Of a stretch of DNA of 64,000 nt, positions 36,823 to 46,240 are shown in pieces. This stretch comes from an uncultured Granulosicoccus sp. (GTDB lineage Bacteria > Pseudomonadota > Gammaproteobacteria > Granulosicoccales > Granulosicoccaceae), in contig CALDSR010000017.1 of NCBI GenBank assembly GCA_937924505.1, forward strand, positions 1 to 64,000, given 5' to 3'. The translations under genes were made by a program, and so were the position numbers. Under the pieces are notes generated by a model that ran no database searches, was not told the origin of the DNA, and was given only the letters and a program-made list of their open reading frames with translations. The first letter of the stretch is position 1; the number at the start of each line of letters is the position of its first letter.

Positions 36823-37655
36823 GCTATGCAGCTCAGGCCTCGCCCATTGAATCAAAAAATGGTTGGAAAGCCTCCTTGTCACTGTCGTTCGAGGCCGGTC
36901 CATCACGGCCCTTCGTCAGACGTAGTCATACGGGACCGTTAACGATACAGCGTCCCTTTTATCCGGAAGAGTCGGTAGCGCACGTCTATTTGTTGCATCC
37001 GCCCGGTGGCGTGGTTGGGGGAGATGAGTTGTCAATCGACGCGCAGACAAAAGCGGGGGCGGCTGGGCTGGTCACGACGCCGGGTGCGACCAAATTCTAT
37101 CGATCTGATGGTTTGATGGCGTCGGTGATTCAGAATCTTGAGGTAAAGGCGGGTTCGCTTGAGTGGTTCCCACAGGAGAACATTTTTTTCAATGCCTGCA
37201 ATGCGGTATTGTCAACGACCGTTGATGTCGACGATGATGCGGCCTTGGCGCTCTGGGACATACAGTGTTTCGGTCGACCTACCAGTCGCGATGTTTTCAG
37301 AAGTGGGTCTGCCTGCGCCAAACTGAATGTGCTGGTCAATGGTGTGCCCGCATTTATGGATCGCCTGATTGTGGACAAAAATCATCCTCTGTCGCAACGC
37401 ACGGCACTTCGAGGCCATTCGGTGAGCGGCACGCTGATACTTAACCGTATGACCGGTGATTGCGTTGAGATTGCCCGAAAATCTTTGCACGAACGCCCCG
37501 AATTTTTCGTAACCTTGGTGGATTCCTTGTTAGTCGTGCGGTATCTCGGCAACAGCGCGCAACAGGCGAAAGATGGATTTACCGACGTATGGTCAAAATT
37601 GCGATATTTACTGAACCAGCGCGTCGCCTGTGTGCCGCGTATCTGGGCTACATGA
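36819..37655 (+). CDS. ureD: Urease accessory protein UreD
   Basis: 278 residues, the scaffold of the UreDFG nickel-insertion complex (also called UreH). The motifs HPPGGVVGGDEL, TTPGATKFYRS, LEWFPQENIFFN and HPLSQRTALRGHSVSGT are diagnostic. GTG start at 36819 overlapping the upstream stop. It is followed by the structural genes 28 nt later. Required for activation of the apo-urease. Confidence 0.95.
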   Translation: MSYAAQASPIESKNGWKASLSLSFEAGPSRPFVRRSHTGPLTIQRPFYPEESVAHVYLLHPPGGVVGGDELSIDAQTKAGAAGLVTTPGATKFYRSDGLMASVIQNLEVKAGSLEWFPQENIFFNACNAVLSTTVDVDDDAALALWDIQCFGRPTSRDVFRSGSACAKLNVLVNGVPAFMDRLIVDKNHPLSQRTALRGHSVSGTLILNRMTGDCVEIARKSLHERPEFFVTLVDSLLVVRYLGNSAQQAKDGFTDVWSKLRYLLNQRVACVPRIWAT

Positions 37656-37683
37656 CAACTGACGCACGACGAGAGAATGACAC

Positions 37684-38325
37684 GTGGAATTAAACCCAAG
37701 GGAGAAAGACAAATTACTGCTGTTTACGGCTGCGCTGTTGGCCGAACGACGATTGGAGCGTGGCCTCAAGCTTAATTACCCGGAGGCTATTGCTTATATC
37801 AGCATGCATATCATTGAAGGCGCTCGTGATGGGGAAACGGTTGCCGCATTGATGGGCAAGGGACGCGAGCTGTTGTCAACCGATCAGGTCATGGATGGTG
37901 TTGCCGACTTGATTCATGATGTTCAAGTCGAGGCGACGTTTCCGGATGGTACCAAGCTGGTTACGGTGCATGAGCCCATTCAACCGGCGAATGACGCTTC
38001 GTCGCTTACGCAAGTACAACCTGGTGAAGTCAGGACTCAGGATGGTGTTATCGAGTTGAATGAATCTCGTGCTGTACTGAGCGTAACCGTAGCGAACGAG
38101 GGGGATCGGCCAATTCAGATTGGATCGCATTATCATTTCTATGAAGTTAACCCGGCCTTGACCTTTGATCGTGAACCGACACGCGGATTTCGGCTGAATA
38201 TTGCAGCGGGCACAGCAGTGCGATTTGAACCTGGGCAGCAGCGTAAGGTGGAGCTGGTAGCGTTAGCCGGTCGTCGACACGTCTATGGGTTCAATCAAGC
38301 CATCATGGGCGCTCTGGAGGAATAG
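37684..38325 (+). CDS. ureAB: Fused urease gamma-beta subunit
   Basis: 213 residues with GTG start. Residues 1-100 are the gamma subunit ([57 protein letters not shown]); residues about 108-213 are the beta subunit ([65 protein letters not shown]). In most bacteria these are separate ureA and ureB genes; here a short linker ([15 protein letters not shown]) joins them, as in Helicobacter-type ureases. GGAGG near 38316 serves ureC downstream. Confidence 0.95.
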   Translation: MELNPREKDKLLLFTAALLAERRLERGLKLNYPEAIAYISMHIIEGARDGETVAALMGKGRELLSTDQVMDGVADLIHDVQVEATFPDGTKLVTVHEPIQPANDASSLTQVQPGEVRTQDGVIELNESRAVLSVTVANEGDRPIQIGSHYHFYEVNPALTFDREPTRGFRLNIAAGTAVRFEPGQQRKVELVALAGRRHVYGFNQAIMGALEE

Positions 38326-38329
38326 CGAA

Positions 38330-40033
38330 ATGACGTCAATAACGCGCAAAGCCTATGCTGAAATGTATGGCCCTACGACGGGCGATCGGGTACGTCTTGC
38401 TGATACCGATTTATGGATCGAGGTTGAGGATGATCACACCGTCTATGGCGAGGAAGTCAAGTTCGGCGGTGGCAAGGTCATACGTGATGGAATGGGCCAA
38501 TGTCAGCTGACATCAGAGCATGTTGTTGACACGGTCATTACCAACGCCTTGATCGTTGATCATTGGGGCATCATCAAGGCTGATATAGGCATTAAGTCAG
38601 GTCGTATTCATGCAATAGGAAAAGCAGGTAATCCTGACGTACAGCCAGCTGTAACGATTCCAGTGGGTGCTGGTACCGAAGTGATTGCTGGCGAAGGCAT
38701 GATTGTCACGGCGGGTGGAATAGATGCGCACATACATTTGATTTGTCCGCAGCAAATTGAAGAGGCCAGTTGCTCTGGCATCACGACCATGCTTGGAGGC
38801 GGAACCGGGCCAGCGACGGGTACCAATGCAACAACCGCGACACCGGGGCCTTGGCATATTCAACGTATGTTGCAGGCGGCAGATGAGTTTCCGATGAACC
38901 TCGGTTTTCTAGGCAAGGGTAATGCGAGTAAACCGCAAGCCTTGCGTGAACAAGTGGCCGCTGGTGCAATTGGTCTTAAGTTGCATGAGGATTGGGGGAC
39001 AACACCGGCCGCGATCGACTGCTGTCTCGGCGTGGCAGATGAAATGGATATTCAAGTGGCCATTCACACTGACACGCTTAATGAATCCGGTTTTGTTGAG
39101 CACAGCCTGGCGGCGATGAAGGGACGAACCATTCATACCTATCACACCGAGGGAGCCGGTGGTGGTCATGCGCCCGATATTATAAAGGCATGTGGGCAAG
39201 CGAATGTATTGCCATCGTCAACCAACCCAACGCGACCGTATACGGTCAATACAATCGACGAACATCTGGATATGTTGATGGTTTGCCATCATCTTGATCC
39301 CTCCATTGCAGAAGATGTGGCGTTTGCTGAGTCGCGTATTCGACGAGAAACCATTGCCGCTGAAGATATCCTCCAGGATCTGGGTGCGTTTTCAATGATC
39401 GCTTCTGACTCGCAAGCCATGGGTCGAGTCGGAGAGGTTGTTTGCCGTACCTGGCAGACAGCGCACAAGATGCGTCAGCAACGAGGAAGTCTGGCAGGAG
39501 ACAAGGCTGATATTGATAACCTCCGCGTCAAGCGCTATATCGCCAAATACACAATTAACCCGGCGATTACTCACGGCATTTCACATGAGGTGGGTTCGGT
39601 TGAGGTGGGTAAACTAGCAGACCTTGTTTTGTGGAAGCCAGCTTTTTTTGGCAGCAAACCTTCCCTGATCATCAAAGGCGGCATGATCGCAAGTGCACCA
39701 ATGGGCGATCCAAACGCATCTATACCGACGCCTCAGCCGGTGCACTTCCGCCCTATGTTCGGTGCTTACGGCGCAGCCCGACAGGCATGCTCGATGACTT
39801 TCATGTCACAACAAGCAAAAAACGATGGTGTGGCAGAGGCACTTGGCCTTAAAAATCTACAGGCCGCGGTAACGAACTGCAGAGATATTGCCAAGGCCGA
39901 TATGATTCACAACGACTGGCAACCGGATATCACGGTGGATCCGGAAACCTATGAAGTGATTGCCGATGGAGAATCACTGACCTGTGAACCTGCATCCCGA
40001 TTACCACTGGCTCAGCTTTACCAACTGTTCTGA
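38330..40033 (+). CDS. ureC: Urease alpha (catalytic) subunit
   Basis: 567 residues, hydrolyses urea to ammonia and carbamate. All nickel-site residues are in their Klebsiella positions: His134, His136, carbamylated Lys217 (in GLKLHEDWG), His219, His246, His272, catalytic His320 (VCHHLD) and Asp360. I chose ATG 38330 with GGAGG about 9 nt upstream; the frame is open to 38285 but that part overlaps ureAB. It is intact and expected to be functional with UreDEFG. Confidence 0.98.
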   Translation: MTSITRKAYAEMYGPTTGDRVRLADTDLWIEVEDDHTVYGEEVKFGGGKVIRDGMGQCQLTSEHVVDTVITNALIVDHWGIIKADIGIKSGRIHAIGKAGNPDVQPAVTIPVGAGTEVIAGEGMIVTAGGIDAHIHLICPQQIEEASCSGITTMLGGGTGPATGTNATTATPGPWHIQRMLQAADEFPMNLGFLGKGNASKPQALREQVAAGAIGLKLHEDWGTTPAAIDCCLGVADEMDIQVAIHTDTLNESGFVEHSLAAMKGRTIHTYHTEGAGGGHAPDIIKACGQANVLPSSTNPTRPYTVNTIDEHLDMLMVCHHLDPSIAEDVAFAESRIRRETIAAEDILQDLGAFSMIASDSQAMGRVGEVVCRTWQTAHKMRQQRGSLAGDKADIDNLRVKRYIAKYTINPAITHGISHEVGSVEVGKLADLVLWKPAFFGSKPSLIIKGGMIASAPMGDPNASIPTPQPVHFRPMFGAYGAARQACSMTFMSQQAKNDGVAEALGLKNLQAAVTNCRDIAKADMIHNDWQPDITVDPETYEVIADGESLTCEPASRLPLAQLYQLF

Positions 40034-40035
40034 TC

Positions 40036-40536
40036 ATGCTGATTTTCAATACACTTGTGGCAGGGAGTCCTGCTCCAGATCATAGCGTCACGCTGCCGTT
40101 CGACAAACGTGGACGTGGTCGATTGCGCATCACGCTGGATGGGCAGGGCGGCGATGCCGGAATTGATATAGAACGAGGCCATGTCTTGCGCGATGGTGAG
40201 CGGTTGGGAAATGCAGATGGCTTGGTGCTGGTCGTTCATGCGGAAGCCGAATCGGTTTCCGTCGCATCAACAGATGATGAACGTTTGTTTGCACGCGCTT
40301 GTTATCATGTGGGGAATCGCCATGCACAGGTACAGATCGGTTTCCTTGAGCTGATTTATTTGCATGATCATGTGCTGGATGAAATGCTGGCAAAGCTTGG
40401 ACTGTCGGTAGGCCCCGAAAAGCGACCGTTCGACCCCGAGAATGGTGCCTATGCTGCCAGACATTCGCACTCGCACTCGCACTCACACTCGCACGAGCAC
40501 GAGCACGCAGATATGAATAGTGCGGTGGCAGACTAG
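40036..40536 (+). CDS. ureE: Urease nickel metallochaperone UreE
   Basis: 166 residues. It has the N-terminal peptide-binding fold (LPFDKRGRGRLRITL, GGDAGIDIERGHVLRDGE), the metal-binding domain with YHVGNRHAQVQIG and LHDHVLDEMLAKLG, and a C-terminal His-rich tail of alternating His-Ser then His-Glu pairs, which binds extra nickel. Starts 2 nt after ureC; its TAG overlaps the ureF GTG. Confidence 0.95.
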   Translation: MLIFNTLVAGSPAPDHSVTLPFDKRGRGRLRITLDGQGGDAGIDIERGHVLRDGERLGNADGLVLVVHAEAESVSVASTDDERLFARACYHVGNRHAQVQIGFLELIYLHDHVLDEMLAKLGLSVGPEKRPFDPENGAYAARHSHSHSHSHSHEHEHADMNSAVAD

Positions 40537-41201
40537 TGTTACCTCAATTACGCTTGCTGCAGCTTCTCAGCCCGGTTTTACCCGTCGGTGCCTACAGTTA
40601 CTCTCAGGGTCTTGAATGGGCTGTTGAGGATGGTTGGATCAAAACCCTGGCTGATTTTGATCGTTGGCTAGGGGAATTGATTGATGGGCCTTTGGCGCAG
40701 CAAGAATTACCCCTTCTCCGTAAGCTCTATCGCACTTGCACTGCCGATGATATTGAGCGTTTTGATTACTGGAGTCATGCGGCTATCGCTTTTCGCGATA
40801 CCGCTGAGTTGCGTGCCGAAGAGCGCTCAAGAGCAGGCGCGTATCTGCGAATACTCGATGCTTTACCCATTAACATTGATAAGCGGTATCGACACGGGAT
40901 GCAGCAGACTCCGCTGGCAACACTTGCCCGCGCCGCGGTGACCTGGGATATCGATGAAACGTCGCTACTACATGCCTTTTCCTACAACTGGCTTGATGCG
41001 TATATCGTCAATGGCGTTAAAATCATTCCGTTGGGGCAGTCGGATGGCCAGGTGCTGTTACATTCAAAGTTATCCGACCTCTCCGATGCCGTTGTGGCTT
41101 CTCTGGATACAACGGCTGAGGCGCTTGGATATTCCGTGCCGTCCGTGGCTATGGCCAGTTGCTGGCATGAAGTGCAATACTCACGTATTTACCGATCCTG
41201 A
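40536..41201 (+). CDS. ureF: Urease accessory protein UreF
   Basis: 221 residues; bridges UreD and the GTPase UreG in nickel insertion. Features are [25 protein letters not shown], the conserved [14 protein letters not shown] helix near residue 105 and the C-terminal helices ending [16 protein letters not shown] start overlapping the ureE stop codon. The family is mostly alpha-helical and recognisable mainly from its N-terminus and the gene order. Confidence 0.94.
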   Translation: MLPQLRLLQLLSPVLPVGAYSYSQGLEWAVEDGWIKTLADFDRWLGELIDGPLAQQELPLLRKLYRTCTADDIERFDYWSHAAIAFRDTAELRAEERSRAGAYLRILDALPINIDKRYRHGMQQTPLATLARAAVTWDIDETSLLHAFSYNWLDAYIVNGVKIIPLGQSDGQVLLHSKLSDLSDAVVASLDTTAEALGYSVPSVAMASCWHEVQYSRIYRS

Positions 41202-41206
41202 ACATC

Positions 41207-41848
41207 ATGAACCTTGCTCAAAAGAAACAAACCTCAAATCCGTTACGCGTAGGTCTTGGCGGCCCTGTCGGTTCAGGCAAGACATCGCTGCTGGATGCCT
41301 TGTGCAAACACATGCGTAATGACCATGAGATTGCAGTCGTTACCAATGACATTTATACCCGAGAAGATGCTGACGCTCTGGTTCGTAGTCAGGCATTGAC
41401 TTCGGACCGAATCATTGGTGTTGAGACCGGGGGCTGCCCGCATACGGCGATTCGAGAAGATGCTTCAATGAACCTTGCGGCCATCGATCAGTTAACCCAA
41501 TCGTTCCCACAGCTGGACATTGTTTTTATTGAAAGTGGTGGGGATAATCTTGCCGCGACGTTCAGCCCCGAATTGGCAGATTTGACCTTGTATGTCATTG
41601 ACGTTGCCCAAGGTGAAGAAATTCCGCGCAAGGGAGGTCCTGGAATAACTCGATCAGACATGCTGGTTATCAACAAGACCGATCTTGCACCCTATGTAGA
41701 AGTGTCACTGGATGTGATGGAAACTGATGCAGCACGCATGCGTGATGGCAAGGCGTTTGTCTTTACGTGTGTGAAAAAAGGCGAAGGAGTGGAAGCTATT
41801 GCTGATTTTATTCGGCATGAAGGCTTACTAACTGTTCCATCTGGCTAA
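41207..41848 (+). CDS. ureG: Urease accessory GTPase UreG
   Basis: 213 residues. P-loop GPVGSGKTS, the [10 protein letters not shown] switch region, the CPH nickel-binding motif in [36 protein letters not shown] and the guanine-specificity NKTDLAP. Delivers nickel from UreE to the apo-urease complex. Last gene of the block; no classical terminator was seen after it. Confidence 0.97.
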   Translation: MNLAQKKQTSNPLRVGLGGPVGSGKTSLLDALCKHMRNDHEIAVVTNDIYTREDADALVRSQALTSDRIIGVETGGCPHTAIREDASMNLAAIDQLTQSFPQLDIVFIESGGDNLAATFSPELADLTLYVIDVAQGEEIPRKGGPGITRSDMLVINKTDLAPYVEVSLDVMETDAARMRDGKAFVFTCVKKGEGVEAIADFIRHEGLLTVPSG

Positions 41849-42010
41849 CGTTAGTGAATTGATTATTGAATACTGGCCCACAACGCTACTGATAGGATTC
41901 AGTCGCTTGACTCGCCGATGAGCGTTATCCAGGGATAGATAATCGATATAGGACATATCGTCCTTAAAGGACATTTTCGCTCCTTCGCTGTCGCCGTCAA
42001 AGGTACTCAT
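41849..42010 (-). pseudogene. Possible 5' remnant of a tryptophan 2,3-dioxygenase gene
   Basis: The minus strand from ATG 42010 reads MSTFDGDSEGAKMSFKDDMS then YIDYLSLDN, close to the N-terminal EGA...F..DMSYGDYL.LD motif of tryptophan 2,3-dioxygenases. After that the frame diverges (AHRRVKRLNPISS...) and no catalytic domain follows; ureG occupies the downstream sequence. The match is short, so this is a tentative remnant call. An orphan 60-residue protein is the alternative. Confidence 0.35.
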
Positions 42011-42235
42011 AAATTTGCGTCCATGGGTGTGTCAGCGTTTTTGATGCACGATTTTACCGTAGACCTAGCCCTGGTGAATTTTTCAAATGCTGAGTTATTT
42101 GGGCAATATTGGTGTTTTTATGTGTTGCCGAAAAATCGATTTGCCAAGCAAAATGAATAAATCGGCTTGTTAAAGAGCTTTGGTAAAGCAGCCGTTGTCT
42201 AGCTGAGGGCCTCCAACAAGCCCACATGAATCAAT

Positions 42236-43648
42236 TTATTCGCGAAACCCGAACAAACCATTTCGAATAATTCGTGCAACCGTATCCTCTGGCAAACTGT
42301 TTTCCCAATCGCCTCGGCCTGCCGGTAGTTTTGCCAGCACTTGGCGAGAATATATTTTCAGCAATTCAGGGGTGCTGCAGTTGATGCCAGTAAAGTATTT
42401 GTTCTCCAGCAGGTGCTTGTAGAGATAGCGAAGTTTAGGCTCGACCTCGATATCGCTAACGTCACTGAGTTCGCCGTTTTCGTTCAGTTCCGGATAAACA
42501 AATAGCCGAGTATTGTCTGGGAACAATTTTCCGAAGCCCTCCAGTATTCCACCCTCCACACCTACATATTTTTTCTCGTCAAATATTTCCTTGATATTAA
42601 TCATTCCCAGCACGATGCCGATTTGCATGCCGGTGAATTGGCGAAAATATTCGCGCAGTGAAAAGTATCGAGTGTAGTCTGACACCATCACGTTATACCC
42701 TAATGCATTGAGCAACCGTACGCGTGCAATGAGGTCGCCTTCTGGCACCATCAAGTCCTTGCCAAAGGCGTCATTGAGCGAGATTTCGGCAAGCACAATC
42801 GAATTATCTGCGTTGACACCTTCTGTTTTTTTGAATGCTTCGAAACCCTGTTCGATCATGTCTACATTCAATTTGGTTACTGGTTTGAACGAGCCGCGAA
42901 TGGTCAGCACGTTTTTCTTGTAGAGAAACTCTGCCGGCACTGCGACTTGTCCATCAGCCTGGAACACGATGGCACGGGTTTTCCAGCTTCTTATCAAGTG
43001 CAAATTCAAGACTCGATTATCGATGTCTTCAAAATAAGGCCCGTGGAAGTCGATCGAGTCAATCTCGACGCTTCCGGAGTTCATATTGTCGGTGAGTGAG
43101 TCTATTAATTTTTTGGGTTCTTCAAAGTAGTAGTAAGCTGCATAAATCAAATTGACACCGAGAACGCCTAGAGTATCTTGTTGTTGCTCGGCGGTTTTGT
43201 CACGTAGCCGCACATGTACGATGATGTCCGAAGGTTCGGCACCGGGGTACATCTGCAAACGAATTCCACACCAGGCATGACATTCGTTATCTCGATTGAA
43301 ACTTTTTGCGGCAACTGTTGCTGCGTAAGAAAAATAGCGTGAAGTTTTTGCGCGAGAGGTGCCAACGCGCGTCAAGACCAGATCGAACTCTTTGTCGAGC
43401 ATGGCTCTGACCCGTGCCTTGCTGACGTAACGTCCGCCTTCTTGTGTGCCATAGATCGCATCTGAAAATTGCATGTCATAGGCTGACATGGTCTTGGCGA
43501 CCGTACCTGCGGCAGCCCCTGCCAGAAAAAACTGCCGCGCTACTTCCTGCCCGGCACCGATTTCGGCGATGGTGCCATATTTTTTTTCATCAAGATTAAG
43601 CCGTAGGGCTTTGTTGACGGTTGAGCGCTTGCTGATCTGGCTATTCAA
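42236..43648 (-). CDS. Conserved protein of about 470 residues, function unknown
   Basis: 470 residues. The opening KALRLNLDEKKYGTIAEIGAGQEVARQFFLAGAAAGTVAKTMSAYD (read in parts) belongs to a widely conserved bacterial family that I recall being labelled, without good basis, as nicotinate-nucleotide adenylyltransferase or TonB-related. Other conserved-looking segments are NECHAWCGIRLQ, LGVLGVNLIYAAYYY and TGMQIGIVLGMINIKEIFDE. No signal peptide, no nucleotidyltransferase HxGH motif. Cytoplasmic by appearance. Monocistronic. Confidence 0.85.
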   Translation of the reverse strand: MNSQISKRSTVNKALRLNLDEKKYGTIAEIGAGQEVARQFFLAGAAAGTVAKTMSAYDMQFSDAIYGTQEGGRYVSKARVRAMLDKEFDLVLTRVGTSRAKTSRYFSYAATVAAKSFNRDNECHAWCGIRLQMYPGAEPSDIIVHVRLRDKTAEQQQDTLGVLGVNLIYAAYYYFEEPKKLIDSLTDNMNSGSVEIDSIDFHGPYFEDIDNRVLNLHLIRSWKTRAIVFQADGQVAVPAEFLYKKNVLTIRGSFKPVTKLNVDMIEQGFEAFKKTEGVNADNSIVLAEISLNDAFGKDLMVPEGDLIARVRLLNALGYNVMVSDYTRYFSLREYFRQFTGMQIGIVLGMINIKEIFDEKKYVGVEGGILEGFGKLFPDNTRLFVYPELNENGELSDVSDIEVEPKLRYLYKHLLENKYFTGINCSTPELLKIYSRQVLAKLPAGRGDWENSLPEDTVARIIRNGLFGFRE

Positions 43649-43794
43649 TTTATTCTACCTTGCGTCCTGATTTACGCTTTTCAGTCAAGGTTATCGGCCA
43701 AATGAAATGGACACTGAATAACCCGGTAATAATGCGTGTCGAATGTTGTTTTGTTGATGTAACCGAGTGCATTGCTAACAGCTTGTTTTCAGGC

Positions 43795-43821
43795 AAAAAA
43801 AACGGCCGGATATACCGGCCG
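43795..43821 (-). terminator. Rho-independent terminator of the OmpA pair
   Basis: On the minus strand CGGCCGG, a TATAT loop and CCGGCCG (43821-43803) form a 7-bp GC stem followed by eight T residues (complement of the A-run 43795-43802). It lies about 45 nt after the stop of the OmpA-like gene ending at 43866. A second small hairpin, GCAGGC-CACG-GCCTGC (43841-43856), sits between. Confidence 0.9.
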
Positions 43822-43865
43822 TTTAATGTAGGAGCTTGTTGCAGGCCACGGCCTGCACGGTTTGC

Positions 43866-44519
43866 TTAGTTGAAAACCATACGATTCGCTGTGAGCTCAA
43901 CTTCTACACGGCGGTTTTGCTGACGACCCTCAGGCTTGAAGTTATTGGCAGCAGGCGATGATTCACCCAGTCCAACAACTGTCATTTTGGCATCAGGGTA
44001 TTCCGCCGCCAAGATGTCTGCGACTGTCTGTGCACGTCGCTCTGACAGAGCCTGGTTATATGCTTCTGAACCACGGCTGTCTGTGTGTCCAGTGACATTG
44101 ATCTCAGTTACGCCTTTGAATTCGGATACGGCAGCGATCATGGACTCTATTGCGGCCCTGCCAGCTGCATTCAGTTCAGCCGAATCAGTATCAAACAAAG
44201 CGAGTTCGCTGAAATCACGAGTGTCGATTTTTGCTTTGGTAGGTTCAGGCGCCTTCGGTGCTTCGACTACTTCAGGAGCCGCTGCTACTTCAGCTTCAGG
44301 CTCACGCCCTTCACAAGCGTCGCTGGATGTACCTTCGTCATAAAACGAGCCAGAGCGAAAGCATCCGCCCAGTCCAGTTTTAAGAGCATTGCCATCTGCA
44401 GTGATATAGCTGCTGCCAGGATCTTCGACTGAACCGTCAACCGAGACTTGATGAGCGGTAGCGCTGAATGACGCAAGTGTCAGGCATGCGCCGATGGATA
44501 GAGCTAGACGTGTGTTCAT
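43866..44519 (-). CDS. OmpA-family outer-membrane protein, copy 2
   Basis: 217 residues. Signal peptide MNTRLALSIGACLTLASFSATA, then an N-terminal domain of about 65 residues with two Cys (GLGGCFRSGSF...SDACEG), an Ala/Pro/Glu hinge, and a C-terminal OmpA peptidoglycan-binding domain with INVTGHTDSRGSEAYNQALSERRA and EGRQQNRRVEVEL. GGAG lies 6 nt before ATG 44519. It is probably a lipid-free outer-membrane or periplasmic anchor. The tandem neighbour has the same architecture, so the two arose by duplication. Confidence 0.93.
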   Translation of the reverse strand: MNTRLALSIGACLTLASFSATAHQVSVDGSVEDPGSSYITADGNALKTGLGGCFRSGSFYDEGTSSDACEGREPEAEVAAAPEVVEAPKAPEPTKAKIDTRDFSELALFDTDSAELNAAGRAAIESMIAAVSEFKGVTEINVTGHTDSRGSEAYNQALSERRAQTVADILAAEYPDAKMTVVGLGESSPAANNFKPEGRQQNRRVEVELTANRMVFN

Positions 44520-44578
44520 AATATTCTCCACTGTGCGGAATGGGTAAATCGGATGATTGTGGTTAAATGGTAAACGAA

Positions 44579-45232
44579 TTATTCGGTGATGCTTTTAGCT
44601 TTTACTTCTATTTCAACTCGGCGGTTGAGTTGCCGACCTTCTGGTGTCGAGTTGGTCGCAACCGGGCTTTCCTCGCCCAAACCGGCGCTTGTGATGTTGA
44701 CGTTTGGATAGGCCGCTTTCAGAAACGCTTGAACCGCCGAAGCGCGTTGTTCTGACAGACTTTGATTATATCCAGCATCACCCGTTGAATCCGTGTGCCC
44801 GGTAACCGCCATATCCGTGATTTCCTGGAACGACTCCAATTGAACCAGCAGGTCAGCCAATGCTTGTTCGCTGGCTGGGGTCAGGACTGCTGAGTTGCTG
44901 TCAAACAGGGCTTCGCCTCCGAGAGTCGCTGTCGTGACGATCGGTTCTTTCTTTGGTGGTGCCGGAGCGGGTGCCGGGGCTGATGCAGTCTCAGTCTCAG
45001 TCTCCGCGGTGGGCTCTTCGATACCCTCACATGCATTGACCTGATTTTCCTCGGACCAACCAGAAAGACGCAGACACTCACCGTCACCGGTGCGCAGCGC
45101 GACGCCATCGACGCTGACGTAGCCTGCACCACTGGGAATTTCTATATCGCCATCGAGCGCAATATCGTGTGCGGTGGCGGCCGTACTGCATAAAATCAAG
45201 GCTGCAGCTGCCTGTGTGATGGTTTGTCTCAT
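44579..45232 (-). CDS. OmpA-family outer-membrane protein, copy 1
   Basis: 217 residues, same architecture as the next gene: signal peptide MRQTITQAAAALILCSTAATA, two-Cys N-terminal domain (GDGECLRLSGW...VNACEG), an Ala/Pro/Thr/Glu hinge (about 75-95) and an OmpA domain with MAVTGHTDSTGDAGYNQSLSEQR and EGRQLNRRVEIEV. GGAG stands 7 nt before ATG 45232. The 59-nt gap to the second copy suggests a bicistronic message ended by the terminator at 43795-43821. The peptidoglycan-binding Asp and Arg are both kept. Confidence 0.93.
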   Translation of the reverse strand: MRQTITQAAAALILCSTAATAHDIALDGDIEIPSGAGYVSVDGVALRTGDGECLRLSGWSEENQVNACEGIEEPTAETETETASAPAPAPAPPKKEPIVTTATLGGEALFDSNSAVLTPASEQALADLLVQLESFQEITDMAVTGHTDSTGDAGYNQSLSEQRASAVQAFLKAAYPNVNITSAGLGEESPVATNSTPEGRQLNRRVEIEVKAKSITE

Positions 45233-45490
45233 TTCCTAGCTCCCACTAGTTGTAAACGGTCTTTAAACGAATTGTTGTTTCTCACCACCGTCACCCGAGC
45301 GCTGAACAGCGCCGAGGCGATGGTCTTCCTTGTTGTTTTTTTGTCTTGTATAGCGGTAAACAGTCGAATTGTAAACTTAATCAAGGGATTTCATGTGTGA
45401 AAAATACAACACAGAGAAGTCAATCCACTCCCGAAACAGCCCAAAGAGTGTAGGCTATTCGTCAGCGCAGACCGACAAAAGGAGTTGTCC

Positions 45491-46240
45491 ATGCGTATAA
45501 ATGCAGGATTTGGCCCGTTTTTCCCGGCCTGTTGTGTTATTTGCGGGCGAAAGCCAGCCCCGGAATTTGACCTGTGTCCCAGTTGCCATGGCCACCTCGT
45601 CTCACGAATCCAGTTCGATGGCCCTGATTTCACTGTTTTGTGTCCCCACTGTGGCTCAGAGCATCAGGGTCATTGCGCGAATTGCGACGATAATTTGTCG
45701 CAATATGCGCGAATTATCTGCCCCTACCGATACACCTTTCCGCTGAACCGAATGATTCAGGCCCTTAAATATGGTCATGACCGGGTTATGGGGAGGGTGC
45801 TTGGTGAGCTGCTGGCCTGCGGGCTGTCTCGGGAAGAGGGCGCAAGAATGGCTATTGCAGCACCTAAGGAACAGCCCGTTGCTAGCCCTGACGTCGTCAT
45901 ACCGGTCCCCTTGCACGCCAACCGGCTTGCCCAGCGTGGCTTCAACCACGCAGCAGATATCGCCCGATTCGCGGCTGGACGCCTGAACTTGCCGTGGTCG
46001 AGCGATTTGGCAGAACGCCTTGAGGACACCGGATCTTTGGCTGGGTTATCACGCGCTGAGCGTGAACAAAGAATTCGTGGTGTGTTTGCGGTCAGCGACC
46101 AGATTGCCGATCAGCACATTGTTATCGTCGATGATGTGCTGACAACCGGTGCAACGTCGGGTGAGCTCGCTCGCGAACTTTATGACACCGGGGCTGCATC
46201 AGTCGAGCTCTGGGTCGTGGCGCGAACACCCGTTGATTGA
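45491..46240 (+). CDS. comF: ComF family phosphoribosyltransferase-like protein
   Basis: 249 residues; in competent bacteria ComF/GntX helps internalise or process transforming DNA. Two CxxC zinc pairs lie in the N-terminal third (CVICGRKPAP...CPSCHGH; CPHCGSEHQGHCANC). The phosphoribosyltransferase domain shows PVPLHANRLAQRGFNHA and the PRPP loop IVIVDDVLTTGATSGEL. GGAG (45481-45484) precedes ATG 45491 by 6 nt. Its last 61 nt overlap the 3' end of the convergent GTPase gene. Confidence 0.93.
   Translation: MRINAGFGPFFPACCVICGRKPAPEFDLCPSCHGHLVSRIQFDGPDFTVLCPHCGSEHQGHCANCDDNLSQYARIICPYRYTFPLNRMIQALKYGHDRVMGRVLGELLACGLSREEGARMAIAAPKEQPVASPDVVIPVPLHANRLAQRGFNHAADIARFAAGRLNLPWSSDLAERLEDTGSLAGLSRAEREQRIRGVFAVSDQIADQHIVIVDDVLTTGATSGELARELYDTGAASVELWVVARTPVD

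Noticed and set aside
40459..40508. Short tandem CACTCG repeats
   Set aside because: They encode the His-Ser/His-Glu metal-binding tail of UreE; explained by protein function.
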